The translations under genes were made by a program, and so were the position numbers. The notes beneath the pieces are model-generated. The model saw only the letters and a program-made list of their open reading frames with translations, did not search any database and had not been told where the DNA came from. A DNA stretch of 45,193 nt, from NCBI GenBank assembly GCA_004323695.1, contig SCRU01000170.1:1-45193 (forward strand), read 5' to 3'. Shown here piece after piece: positions 26,659-36,000 of the stretch (position 1 is the first letter of the stretch; each line of letters opens with the position of its first letter). Origin of the DNA: Burkholderiaceae bacterium. Its GTDB lineage: Bacteria; Pseudomonadota; Gammaproteobacteria; Burkholderiales; Burkholderiaceae_C.

Positions 26659-27462
26659 ATGTGGGCCTGGCTGCGCCGGCGCTCACGCGCGATTCCCGAC
26701 GCGCTGTGGCAGCGTACGCTGGACCGCTACCCTTTTCTGGCGAAACTCACCAAGGCCGAGCGCGCGCATCTGCGCCGCCTGTGCGGCCGCTTCCTGGCGC
26801 AGAAGGAATTCACCGGCACCGAACGGCTGCACATCAGCGACGAAATCGCGCTGGCCATTGCGGCGCAGGCCTGCCTGCCGGTGCTGCACCTGGACCAGCA
26901 CGGCAAGGCCCTGGCCTGGTATAGCGACTTCGTCGGCATCGTGGTGCACCGGCGCGAGGTGATCGCGCAGCGCGAAACCATGGACCACGCCGGCGTGGTG
27001 CACCGCTACCGCGAGGTGCTGGCCGGCGAAGCCATGCACAAGGGCCCGGTGATGCTGAACTGGCGCGACGTTGCGCAAGCAGGCGCTTCGGCCGGGCACG
27101 GCTACAACGTGGTGATCCACGAGTTCGTGCACAAGATGGACATGCAAAGTGGCCGGGCCGACGGTTGCCCGCCCTTGCCGCCGGGCTTCCTGGGCGCGCG
27201 CGGCCCCGCCGCGGCGCGGCGCCTGTGGTTGGCCACGCTGCAGCCGGCCTATGACGCTTTTCGCGAGCAGGTCATCTTGGCCGAGCGTTTCAGCGGCGAA
27301 CCGCCCTGGCTGAATGCGTATGGTGCCACTTCGCTGGCGGAGTTCTTCGCGGTCACCTGCGAGGCCTACTTCGTGAACCGCGCGCGCTTCGAGCTGGAAC
27401 TGCCCGCGCTGGTGCCGTTGTACGACGAGTTTTTCAACCGGATGGGTGCCTTGCCCCCGTGA
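26659..27462 (+). CDS. mtfA: Zinc peptidase of the MtfA (Mlc titration factor A) family
   Basis: A 267-residue protein with the zinc motif VIHEFVHKMDMQSGRADGCP (HEFVH; two His ligands and catalytic Glu) and a downstream SLAEFFAVTCEAYFVN in which a glutamate is the third ligand. MWAWLRRRSRAIPDALWQRT and LPVLHLDQHGKALAWYSDFV match the family. In E. coli MtfA binds and titrates the Mlc glucose repressor and has aminopeptidase activity; whether Mlc exists here is unknown. The ATG at 26659 fits; an earlier in-frame ATG lies inside lpxH. It ends the rightward run. Confidence 0.9.
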   Translation: MWAWLRRRSRAIPDALWQRTLDRYPFLAKLTKAERAHLRRLCGRFLAQKEFTGTERLHISDEIALAIAAQACLPVLHLDQHGKALAWYSDFVGIVVHRREVIAQRETMDHAGVVHRYREVLAGEAMHKGPVMLNWRDVAQAGASAGHGYNVVIHEFVHKMDMQSGRADGCPPLPPGFLGARGPAAARRLWLATLQPAYDAFREQVILAERFSGEPPWLNAYGATSLAEFFAVTCEAYFVNRARFELELPALVPLYDEFFNRMGALPP

Positions 27463-27716
27463 GTCCGGATTCTTAAAACGGTAATTTTTTGTGTGTCCGA
27501 TGCCTGCGGATGCAACGGTTCGCGGGCCGCGTTTGCACACTAAATGCTTCACCGGCATGCGCTTCTATTACGGGACAAAATCCGGGGAAAGTCCAGGCGA
27601 TACAACGCAAAGCAGCTATCAAACTCGCAGCCCCCAGCCAAACTTCACCCCCGCGTGGATTCGCCCGGAGCTGAAAAATGGGCCACCTCTAGCGATATTT
27701 TTTGCGGCGGTGCAAG
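27463..27716. other. Non-coding stretch upstream of the DUF433 pair
   Basis: No credible gene or terminator is visible in this part of the 318-bp gap after mtfA. It includes AT-rich patches, one degenerate repeat copy (27568-27626) and, just beyond, the promoter of the first DUF433 gene. Short open frames here lack ribosome-binding sites and family-like sequence. Confidence 0.5.
27568..27626 (-). repeat. AT-rich palindromic element, degenerate intergenic copy
   Basis: Read on the minus strand: GAGTTTGATAGCTGCTTTGC, then GTTGTATCGCCTGGAC, then CCCGGATTTTGTCCCG. The ATAGCTGCTT start and GATTTTG end match the family, but the left palindrome arm is missing. Confidence 0.4.
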
Positions 27717-27745
27717 TTGATTTGGGCATTGCGCCAGCCTAGTAT
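27717..27745 (+). promoter_or_regulatory. Promoter of the first DUF433 gene
   Basis: TTGATT (27717-27722), 17-bp spacer, TAGTAT (27740-27745); the predicted start is near 27752 and the ATG is at 27781 after a GGAGG site. A similar sequence (GCCTACCATT) precedes the second copy, so the duplication carried part of the promoter. Confidence 0.55.
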
Positions 27746-27780
27746 TTGGAGCCGTTCACCGCGTCCTGGAGGGCTCCTTC

Positions 27781-27987
27781 ATGATCAGTTCAGCCATTCG
27801 TGTCCAACCCGTTCTGCTGGGCGCCGTGCCCTGCTTTGCCGGCACCCAGATCCCCGTCAAGTCCATGTTCGACTATCTGGAGGCCGGCGAGACGCTGGAC
27901 GAGTACCTGGAGCAATACCCTTCCGTTCCACACACGCTCGCCGTCAAGGTCCTCGAAGACAGTTGCAAGTCCCTGACTGGCAGTTGA
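27781..27987 (+). CDS. DUF433 protein (antitoxin-like), first tandem copy
   Basis: A 68-residue protein that is essentially one DUF433 domain: PCFAGTQIPVKSMFDYLEAG and ETLDEYLEQYPSVP, the family's hallmark. DUF433 proteins are small winged-helix-like proteins often encoded beside a PIN-like DUF5615 gene, and are regarded as antitoxin-like. Here no toxin-type gene follows; the next gene is a second DUF433. The first ten codons are identical in DNA (ATGATCAGTTCAGCCATTC) to the second copy. A good GGAGG precedes the ATG. What it binds is not known. Confidence 0.85.
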   Translation: MISSAIRVQPVLLGAVPCFAGTQIPVKSMFDYLEAGETLDEYLEQYPSVPHTLAVKVLEDSCKSLTGS

Positions 27988-28130
27988 TTCCGGGCACGGC
28001 GCGGAGGCACCGCGTGCCGCCGCACCCGAATTGCGCCCACAAACGTTGCCGGTATTCACGCGCGCGCTGCGGGGCACTGGCAGCTGGCCTACCATTGGGC
28101 GCCATTCACTGACCTTGGAGGGTCCGCACC

Positions 28131-28346
28131 ATGATCAGTTCAGCCATTCACATCCAGTACGTGCTGTATGCCGCCGTGCCCTGCTTCGTGGGCACGCGCA
28201 TCCCGGTCAAATCGTTGTTCGACTATCTGCTGCGGGGCGAGCGGTTGGACGAGTATCTGGAGCAGTACCCTTCGGTCCCGCGCCCGCTCGCGCTCAAGGT
28301 GCTGGAAGATTGCCACAAATCACTGGTGACGGGGCGACCCGTTTGA
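28131..28346 (+). CDS. DUF433 protein (antitoxin-like), second tandem copy
   Basis: A 71-residue DUF433 protein with PCFVGTRIPVKSLFDYLLRG and ERLDEYLEQYPSVPRPLALK, closer to the family consensus than the first copy. It begins with the same 19 bases as copy one and has the same GGAGG spacing, then diverges (about 60-65 percent protein identity by eye). The 143-bp gap carries a similar upstream segment (ATTGGGCGCCATTCACTGAC), so the unit duplicated was promoter plus gene. No toxin partner follows; the convergent DUF349 gene begins 12 bp later. Confidence 0.85.
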   Translation: MISSAIHIQYVLYAAVPCFVGTRIPVKSLFDYLLRGERLDEYLEQYPSVPRPLALKVLEDCHKSLVTGRPV

Positions 28347-28358
28347 CCGTGCCCAGCG

Positions 28359-31226
28359 CTAGCGTCCGAGCAAAACCTTGAGCGCATTCTGCACACGGCG
28401 CGCATGGCCGGGGTCGAATGTGCTGGCCAGTACGCGGGCCGTGTCCTGACCCCAGGTTTGCGCCGGCGCCGGGTCGTTGCGCCGGGTCAGCAATTGCAGT
28501 TGCAGCAGGCGCCGCGCGCTCATGTGTTCGGCCGGCGTCGGCACCTCGGCCGCCATCTCCAGGCGCAGCAGCGCCTCGGCCGCATCGCCTGCGGGCGCAG
28601 CCCCGATCACCTGAGCCCAGTGACTGCGGCCGGCGGCCGTGACGCTCGGTCCCAGCGCCTGCACGCTGGGCACCTGATCCGCATCGCGCTTTTCCCAGGC
28701 CGTGAGCAGTTGCGTCAGCGCCTCGCCATGCGCCTGCGCGGCGAGTTTCTTTAGGGTGAATTCGGCGCGCTCCAGCGCCTCGCGCTGGGCCCGGAAGGCC
28801 ACGTCGCCGAGCCGGGGGCTCCGATCCGCGAAATCGGGGCGCTCGCCGAACCGGCCGCCGCGCCGGTCCTCGTGCGCACCAGGGCGCGGGCCGCGGTCGT
28901 CGCGGCGCGGCTCGAATTTGTTGTCTCCGGGACGCGCAGTGCCACGCGCCCCGTCGCGGCGCTCGCTGAACTTGCCGCCCCGGCCCGCCGCGGGCTGCGA
29001 CTTATTCATGCCCGGGCGATCGTCGCCGCGCATCGCGATCACGGGTTTGGGCGCGGGCTTGGCAGTCACTGGTGCGGCTGCAGGGGCAGCGGCGCCGGCG
29101 GCTTGCGCGGGTGCGGCCGCGTCGCCGCCCGCCTCCGTGGTCGCCGGCTCGCTGGTCTGGGCAATGGGAGCGTCGGTGGCGTCGCTGATGTCGGAGGATG
29201 GTGACGCCGCCACCGCAGCGGTGTCTGCTCGTTCTACTACAGTTTCAGTAGCGACCTGTGAAGGTTCCACAAGGGATTCAGGTCGATTCTTCTCGTGATC
29301 CGCGGCCGCAGCCACAACGGCGGCGGCCTGCGCCTGGCCGCGCAGGGCGGCTTCCAGCGCGCTCATGGCGGCGCGGATTTTGCCGGCGTCGCCGCCAGCA
29401 TTGGCGGCTTCGAGCGCCTTGGCGGCTTCGAGCACCATGCGATCGCGCTCGCTCAAGGCGGCCGCAGCCTTCTCGCGCTCCTCGGTCTTGCGGTTGAAGG
29501 CGTCGTCGATCGGCTTGCGGAACGCGTCCCACAGCTTTTGCTCAAACTTGCGCTCCAGCGGCACGCTTTGCGCCTCTTGTTGCCAGCGCTGCTGCAGAGA
29601 CCGGACGGCATCGATGCGCAGCACGGGCACGCCGCCCAGCACGACCGCTTCCTCGATCAGCGCATGGCGGCGCTCCACACTGGCCTTTTGCGCCGCCTCG
29701 AGGGGGGCGGCGGCACCTTGAATCGCTTCCTTCCACTGCGGCTGCAGTTCGGCAAAGGCCTTTTCGCCCAGATGGCCGGCCTCGCGCCAGCGGTCGCCGA
29801 ACTGGTGTAGCGTGCGGCCAAACGCCTTCCAGTCGGTCAAGCCCGCGTTGGCCGTGCCCCAGGCCCGGACTTCCTCGATCAGCGCCAGGCGCTGGCTTCG
29901 GTGCTCGGCGGCCTCGGCCCGGGTCTTCTCCAGCCACGCTTCCACCACCTTGTGGGCTTCGCTGCAGGCTTCGTCGAAGCGCTTCCACAGCGCGTGGTTG
30001 GGCGTGCCTCCCTGGTCGGTCTGCTTCCACTGCTCGCGCATCTGGCGCAGCGTGTCCTGCATCTTGCGTCCGCCCAGCGCATGCTCGGCGGGGCGTTTGA
30101 GCAGGCTCTCCGCCCTGATCACCAATTCCTCGCGCAACTGGTCGGCGCGCCAACGCTGCCAGCCCTCCAGCTCGCCGGCCGCGGCCAGCGCGGCATGCGC
30201 CTGGTTCTCCAGCGCGGCGTCGATCAACTTGCCATGTTCGCGCAACGCGCCGCGCAGCGCGCCCGCCGCGCCGGCACTGGCCTTGCCGTGGCCTTCGCTT
30301 ACCTCGCGCTCCAGTTTTGATAGTGCCTCGCGCACAGCCTGAGCCGACTTGGCTCGCATTTCGTTCTGAATCGCGGGATCCAGCACGGGTTTGGGCGTTT
30401 GCGCGGGCGCTTCCAGCGGCACGCCGCGCTCGCCGCGCAATTCATTGGCCCACACGGGCACGGGCGGCAGCGGGGCGGCGGCATCGTCCGCGGCGGCCAC
30501 GGCCTGCCCCAGCGCAGCCGCAAACGCGTCCCAAACCACCAGCAGCTGGGCGCGCGAGGCATCGAGCTGCGGCGGGAACCGGCTGTCCACGCTGGGCCAG
30601 TTGGCGTCCGCGGCGAGTTCCTGTGCCTGCGCCTGCCAGTGCTGCACATCGCCGTGCAGCACGTCCAGCACCGCCTGCGCGTCGCGCCACGGCTTGGTCG
30701 ACAGCACCTCGATGCGCTGGGCCAGCAGCACGGCGGCCTCGCGCTGCACCTGCACGCGATGCTGCAGGTCCTCGATCACCTTCACGCGCTCGGCCAGTTG
30801 CACCTTGACCGATGCCAGAGGCTCACGTGACAGCGGCGCACCGGCCTTGGCAGCGTCGCGCTGCCAGGCCATGGCGTCGGCAATATTGAGCTTGGACAGC
30901 GCCAGCAGCGCCTGGCCCTTGCCAGCCCATTCGGCGGCCAGCACTTCCTGACCCTTGGCGCGCTTGAGCTCGTCGAGCTTTTCCTTGAGCGGTTTGGCTG
31001 CGCCCTTGTCGCGCGTGCCCAGCTCCTTGAACACTTCCTGCATCTGCTCGGGACTCGGATTGCGCGTCAGCCATTCGCGGATGCGCGCCGCGCGCTCACC
31101 CGAGGTGGCGGCGGAAAACGCGCCGCCGGTGAGTGCGTCCAGCGGATGCGGTTCGTGGGATTTGAGAGAAGTCGGGGTCACGGCAGGCACTTCGGTAGGG
31201 GGTTTGCGGTTGGAGAAACTGATCAC
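28359..31226 (-). CDS. Large DUF349-domain protein
   Basis: About 955 residues, rich in Ala, Glu, Arg and Trp, with repeated helical DUF349 units (for example MREQWKQTDQGGTPNHALWK and LQQRWQQEAQSVPLERKFEQ with F-x-x-A-C style KRFDEACSEAHKVVEAWLEK). A long low-complexity linker (about residues 650-800: Ala/Pro/Thr, then Arg/Gly/Asp such as RRDDRGPRPGAHEDRRGGRF) precedes a C-terminal helical domain ending RRVQNALKVLLGR. The Arg/Gly part suggests nucleic-acid binding, but function is unknown. No ATG fits the start; GTG at 31226 (VISFSNRKPP) is my choice, TTG at 31283 is an alternative. A repeat copy is embedded in the linker. Confidence 0.8.
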   Translation of the reverse strand: MISFSNRKPPTEVPAVTPTSLKSHEPHPLDALTGGAFSAATSGERAARIREWLTRNPSPEQMQEVFKELGTRDKGAAKPLKEKLDELKRAKGQEVLAAEWAGKGQALLALSKLNIADAMAWQRDAAKAGAPLSREPLASVKVQLAERVKVIEDLQHRVQVQREAAVLLAQRIEVLSTKPWRDAQAVLDVLHGDVQHWQAQAQELAADANWPSVDSRFPPQLDASRAQLLVVWDAFAAALGQAVAAADDAAAPLPPVPVWANELRGERGVPLEAPAQTPKPVLDPAIQNEMRAKSAQAVREALSKLEREVSEGHGKASAGAAGALRGALREHGKLIDAALENQAHAALAAAGELEGWQRWRADQLREELVIRAESLLKRPAEHALGGRKMQDTLRQMREQWKQTDQGGTPNHALWKRFDEACSEAHKVVEAWLEKTRAEAAEHRSQRLALIEEVRAWGTANAGLTDWKAFGRTLHQFGDRWREAGHLGEKAFAELQPQWKEAIQGAAAPLEAAQKASVERRHALIEEAVVLGGVPVLRIDAVRSLQQRWQQEAQSVPLERKFEQKLWDAFRKPIDDAFNRKTEEREKAAAALSERDRMVLEAAKALEAANAGGDAGKIRAAMSALEAALRGQAQAAAVVAAAADHEKNRPESLVEPSQVATETVVERADTAAVAASPSSDISDATDAPIAQTSEPATTEAGGDAAAPAQAAGAAAPAAAPVTAKPAPKPVIAMRGDDRPGMNKSQPAAGRGGKFSERRDGARGTARPGDNKFEPRRDDRGPRPGAHEDRRGGRFGERPDFADRSPRLGDVAFRAQREALERAEFTLKKLAAQAHGEALTQLLTAWEKRDADQVPSVQALGPSVTAAGRSHWAQVIGAAPAGDAAEALLRLEMAAEVPTPAEHMSARRLLQLQLLTRRNDPAPAQTWGQDTARVLASTFDPGHARRVQNALKVLLGR
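29229..29296 (+). repeat. AT-rich palindromic element inside the DUF349 gene
   Basis: CTACTACAGTTTCAGTAGCG is the inverted-repeat head (CTAC / GTAG), followed by GGTTCCACAAGGGATTCAGG and GATTCTTCTC. This gives one of the best CAAGGG cores and lies antisense in the low-complexity linker (encoding roughly PESLVEPSQVATETVVERA). Confidence 0.65.
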
Positions 31227-31279
31227 CCCCCTATTTTCACCGGGATTTGCAGCGCGGCGGGCCGGCCGGCGCAAACCCG

Positions 31280-31858
31280 TCAACGCTGGATCGCCTCGAT
31301 CGACACGTCAACGGTGATGTCGTTCGTGATGAGCGGCACGTATTTACCCAGGTTGAAGTCGCTGCGCTGGACCCTGGTGCTGGCATTGAGGCCGCAGACC
31401 GGCCGGTGATACAGCGGATGCATCATGCATTTGTAATTGGAAACACGCAGGGTCACGGGCCGGGTGATGCCCTTGATGGTGAGATCGCCGTCGATGGCCG
31501 TGACGTTGTCCAGCCGGCCGAACGTGAAGTGCGTCGATTGGAACGTGATGACCGGGTACCTGGCTGCGTCGAAGAACGCGTCGCTGAGCAGCAACTGGTT
31601 GAAAAGATGTGATCCGGTGCTGAGCGAGCTGACGTCGATGCTGGCCTGCACGCTGCCGGTCTGGTTTTGCAGGTCCAGGCTGACCGTTGCACTCACTTTG
31701 TCGAAGCGCTCGCGGTCCACGCTCAAACCCATATGGCTGTACTCGAACCAGGCGAAGGTGTGGTCGGGGTCAGACAGGTACAAATCGGCCCCCAGCGCGG
31801 TGGTGACGGCCAGGCCCAGCACCAGCGCCGGCAACAGCCTTTGCAACAGTCTCTTCAT
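31280..31858 (-). CDS. YceI-family periplasmic lipid-binding protein
   Basis: A 192-residue protein with a Sec signal peptide (LLPALVLGLAVTTALGA) and the YceI lipocalin-like barrel: YLSDPDHTFAWFEYSHMGLS, VQASIDVSSLSTGSHLFNQL, FFDAARYPVITFQSTHFT, DGDLTIKGITRPVTLRV and CGLNASTRVQRSDFNLGKYV. YceI proteins bind isoprenoid or amphiphilic lipids in the periplasm. A second YceI gene lies 3 bp upstream and a cytochrome b561 before that; this trio recalls the yceJ-yceI pair of E. coli. The two paralogues differ markedly, so they probably bind different ligands. Confidence 0.92.
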   Translation of the reverse strand: MKRLLQRLLPALVLGLAVTTALGADLYLSDPDHTFAWFEYSHMGLSVDRERFDKVSATVSLDLQNQTGSVQASIDVSSLSTGSHLFNQLLLSDAFFDAARYPVITFQSTHFTFGRLDNVTAIDGDLTIKGITRPVTLRVSNYKCMMHPLYHRPVCGLNASTRVQRSDFNLGKYVPLITNDITVDVSIEAIQR

Positions 31859-31861
31859 GGT

Positions 31862-32413
31862 CTACGGCTCCAGCACCAGATGGAATTGCAGCGTGACCTC
31901 GTTGGCGACCACGCTGGCGTCGCCCCAGACGCCGCCGCCCACGCCGAAGTCCAGCCTTTTGAGCACGAAGGTGCCGTCCATGACCGCCTGGCTGGCGCCG
32001 TCGGTTCTCAAAGTGGCGTCGAGCGCCAGCGGCCGGCTCACGCCCTTGAGGCTGAGCACGCCGCTGACGCGAAACCGGCCGGCGCCCAGCGGCTGGATCT
32101 GGCGCAGTTCGAACTGCGCAATGGGGAAGCGGCGGGCGTCGAACCACTCTACGCCCTGGACCTCCTCGTTCGCTTCGCGCAGGCCGGTGTCGATGCTGGC
32201 CAGCGCAATGCGCAACTGACCATGCGCCGTGGCCGGCGCCTGCGGATCGAAGCTCAGGCTCACGTCGAACGTGCGAAACACGCCATCGACCGGCACCCCC
32301 ATCTGCTTGGAGACGAAGCGGATCTGGCTGTGCGCCAGATCCACGTGCCGGTACCCGGCAGCCTGCGCGCCCGCGTCCGCCAGCAGCAGCAACACCAGCA
32401 AGAAGAGTTTCAT
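31862..32413 (-). CDS. YceI-family periplasmic protein (second paralogue)
   Basis: A 183-residue paralogue with a short signal peptide (LFLLVLLLLADAGAQA). HVDLAHSQIRFVSKQMGVPV, GLREANEEVQGVEWFDARRF and GVLSLKGVSRPLALDATLRT mark it as YceI. Its start overlaps the end of the cytochrome b561 gene by the ATGA tetranucleotide, so it is translationally coupled. It is translated before the first YceI in the same transcript. Lipid binding is inferred from family; electron or ubiquinone-type cargo would fit the b561 neighbour. Confidence 0.9.
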   Translation of the reverse strand: MKLFLLVLLLLADAGAQAAGYRHVDLAHSQIRFVSKQMGVPVDGVFRTFDVSLSFDPQAPATAHGQLRIALASIDTGLREANEEVQGVEWFDARRFPIAQFELRQIQPLGAGRFRVSGVLSLKGVSRPLALDATLRTDGASQAVMDGTFVLKRLDFGVGGGVWGDASVVANEVTLQFHLVLEP

Positions 32414-32964
32414 TCGGTTCGCCCCGTGAACCGGAACATCCGCACCAGGATGTCATCGCGGTCCACAAAATGGTGCTTGAGCGCAGCCGCGACATGCAGG
32501 GCCACCAGGGCGAGCAAGGCGTCGTTGAGGATATGGTGCAGCGCCTGCAGCACCAGCCCCAGGGCCTCGTTTCTGCCGAGCAGATCCGGCAGCGGCCACA
32601 CGCCCAGGTACACCGTGGACACGCCCAACGCCGAGCTCATGAGCCAGCCCGAGACCGGAATGGCCGCCATCAGCAGATACAGCAGCAGATGGACGGCGCT
32701 GGCCGCTGCACGCTCCCACGCGGGCATGGCGACGGGCAGCGACGGCCCATGCCGCACGCGCCAGGCGATGCGGGGTACGAGCAGCGCGAACACGGTGACG
32801 CCGATCCACTTGTGGTAGGAGTAAAGCCGCAATTGCAGCGGGCTCAGGCGCAGCTCGACCATGTACAGTCCGACGCCGAATCCGGCGACGATCAGCAGGG
32901 CCATGACGCCGTGCAAGACGATGGCGCTACGGGTATAGCAAGGTGGCTGCAAGCTGTGCTCCAA
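32410..32964 (-). CDS. Cytochrome b561 (diheme, four-helix)
   Basis: A 184-residue inner-membrane protein with four predicted helices. Candidate heme ligands are His19 (IVLHGVMALL), His51 (YSYHKWIGVTVF), His142-143 (ALHHILNDAL) and His157 (ALHVAAALKHH). The shape matches the bacterial b561 family (YceJ/CybB), which oxidises quinol or passes electrons in the membrane. Coupled to the YceI gene by a 4-bp overlap (ATGA), it heads the b561-YceI-YceI-DUF349 run. Direct partner unknown. Confidence 0.9.
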   Translation of the reverse strand: MEHSLQPPCYTRSAIVLHGVMALLIVAGFGVGLYMVELRLSPLQLRLYSYHKWIGVTVFALLVPRIAWRVRHGPSLPVAMPAWERAAASAVHLLLYLLMAAIPVSGWLMSSALGVSTVYLGVWPLPDLLGRNEALGLVLQALHHILNDALLALVALHVAAALKHHFVDRDDILVRMFRFTGRTE

Positions 32965-33069
32965 CGGCAGGCCGCGCCCGTCGCGCCAATTGTCGATCCA
33001 TCACGCAGGCCGCGCAAGCCGGCCCGGCGCCTTATGCCGTAAGTGCCGAAAATCGGGCGCCCGGTCGCC

Positions 33070-36000
33070 CTACTTCGTTGCCAGGCTCAGGTCGGCGTGC
33101 GGAATCCACTTCGCATCGGCTGTGCCGCTTGACGCGGCCTGATCGGCCAGCGCCTTCGGCGCGCCCAGGAACAGTTGGTTCGAGGGCACCTGCTTCGACG
33201 CCAGATAGTCCTTCACCGCCTCGCCGCGCGCCAACGCGAGCTGCCGCATGCTGTCCTCGGTCACCGGAATGTTCGCCATCAGCAGCGACTCCATCTCGGG
33301 CTGCGGAATGTCCTTGGCAAAGCCGATCAGGTTGCGCGGCTTGGTGATGTCGGCGTGCCGGTACACGCGCTTGAGCAACTCCGGGTATTCCGATTGACTG
33401 ACCGTGATGGCCGGCGTCGCGCCCGATGCGGCAGACGCCGGCGCCGCTGCCGCGGACGCGGTCGCCTTGCCCGGGTCGAGCAGCATCTCGCGCCGCTTTT
33501 CCGCGCGCACCATGGCGTTCAGGCGCTCGCGCCGGTAGCCGGCGCGCTCGGCGTCCAGGTCGGCGGCACCCACCACGGTCATTTGGAGACTGGGGCGCTC
33601 GGTCAGCACCTTGGCCACCTTGTCCAGACCGGCCCGGGCCTCGGGCGTGAGGGTGGCACTGCCGGGCGCGAACACCACGGTGTTGAGCTGCTGGCCGCCG
33701 CTGCCGCCGAATGCATTGGCGATCAGGCTGAACGGTGCCGTGACGGCCTTCACGATGATGTTGATGATCGCCTTGAAGATGATCGGGCCGAGGCTGAACT
33801 GCGGATCGTTCAGCGAGCCGCTGATCGGCAGGTCCAGGTTGATCACGCCGTCGCGATCGGCCAGCAGCGCCACAGCCAGCTTGACGGGCAGGCTCGCCGG
33901 CGCGCCCTTGACCTCGTCGCCGAAGCTGAGCTGATTCAACACGAGGTTGTTCTTCGCGGTGAGCTGGCCGTCGGGCAAAACGACGTAGTGCACGTCCATG
34001 CTCATCTTGCCGCGCTCGATCTCGTGACCCGAATATTTGACGGCATAGGGCGACAGCGGTGGCAGTTCGAGATCATGAACCTTGCCCGTGATATCGAGCG
34101 CGAGCGGCTTGGCCAGCGGGTTCAGCTTGCCCGTGATCTCCAATGACGCCGTCCCCTCGGCGCGGCCGCTCAGCGTCAGATCCGCCATCTGGGGCGCGCC
34201 AGCCGGCGCCACGCTGGAAAACGCGCTGAGCTTGCCGGTCAGCTGCGTCAGATCGGCCGAGTAGTTCGGCTTGATGAAATGATCCGAGAACAATACCTTG
34301 CCGTTGATCAGGCTGATCGGGCCGATATGAATGATCGGCGCCGGCGCACTGGCGGCGGCCACCGCCACGGCGGGCGCTGCGGCGGCCTTGCCGGGCGCCG
34401 CAGCGCCCGGTGGCGTTTTGGGCTTCACCAGATCCTGCAGGTTGATACGCCCGCTCGGGTTGATGATGACGCGCGCGTAGAAGTCGCTGAGCGCCGTTTC
34501 ACGCACGTTCACCCGCGTGGCGGCGCCAGGCTTCATGGCCAGATCGAGACCGCGCACACTCAGGGCCTTCCATCGCAGCAGCGGTTCGGCGGCGATCGCT
34601 GGTTGCTGCGTTCCCTCTGCCGGCTGCGCCACGGTATCGGCCTGCAGGTCTTCCAGCGCCGAGTCGCCAGCGACCTGGACCACCGGGCCGGCCTTGCTTT
34701 GCAGGTAATGCACGCGCCCGTTGAAGCTGGCGTCGGCGCGCCGCAGGCGCACGTTCAGCGTGTTGTCGAAATACGGGGCAAAGGCCTGCAGCGGCAGCCG
34801 TACCGCGTGCAAACGCCCCTGCGCCGACAGGGGGGCGAGGCCCAGGTTGCCGTCAAACTCGAGCCGCCCGGGTTCCGTGCGCCCGGCCCCGATGCTCGCC
34901 GAGACGCGCAAAGGCGAAGGCTGCCTGGCGTCCAGCGAAAAGTCTTTCAGCTGGACCTGGAGTTTGGACACGTCGAACGCCACAGGCCGGGGCCCGGCCG
35001 CATCGCGATACGATACCGCGCCGCCGTCGACCGCTACATCATTAATAGCAATCTTCCATGGATTGGTATGGGGTTTGACTTGTTTTGATTCAGCATACCG
35101 TGATAACGCAGCGCGCTGGTGCGCCGGCGCGGCTGCGGGGTGCTTGAGCCAATGCTCGAACATCCAGCGCTTGTCGGCGCCCCGCTCCACGCTCACGTGC
35201 GGGTCGGTCACGACCACCTGGCCCAAACGGACCGTCCGCTGATCCAGGTCGATGCGCGCATCGGACACCCGGATCTGCCCCGCACCGGGTAACGCGGGGG
35301 CCGGCGAATGCCTGCCGGGCGTCTTGGCCACCACCCTGCCGCCCGTCAGCGCCGGGTGGTCCAGCTTCAGATCCTTGACGCCGATCTGCACACCGGACGC
35401 CTGCGAGCCTGCCGGCTGCGCCTTCCAGTCCACGTTCAGCTGTGCTGACAGGTCGCCGCTCAAACCGGGTTCGAGATAGGCGGCCAGATACGGCGCCGCC
35501 AGACTCAAGGGTAGCGTCACCACGTTGGCTGCCACGCTGGCGGAACGGTCAGTGGCGGAGCCACCGAAGGTCAAACTGGATCGCTGCGCTGCGGCGCCCT
35601 TCGCGGCAGCACCCGGCGCGCCGGCATCCAGCAGCGCGGAACCGCTGAACTGCAGCGGCTGGGCAAACGGCAGTGCAATGCCGGCCGCGTCGAATACCAG
35701 ATCGCGCAGCGCCAGCTGGGCGTGCGGCGCGGTGGTTTCGTCCGTCCAGTTGACCGTGCCCCCGCGCACCGCCACCTTGTCCACTTCGACTTTCCAGGGG
35801 CTGGCCTCGGCGTGCGGCGCGGCGGGAGCGGTATCCCCCGCCACGCCGTTCGCGGCAGTCACGGCCGCCGGCGGCGCCGTCGTGAAATCGAGATTGAGCC
35901 GCCCCGCCGGATCGCGCCGCACCGCCAGATCCGGGCCGGTGAGTTCAATTGACGAGATCTTCGCCTGCCGCGCCAGCGGCTCCACGTCCGCCATCGTGAC

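Noticed and set aside
27541-27555. An extra repeat end (TAAATGCTTCA) near the degenerate intergenic copy
   Set aside because: It lies in the opposite orientation to the nearby copy and is too short to count by itself.
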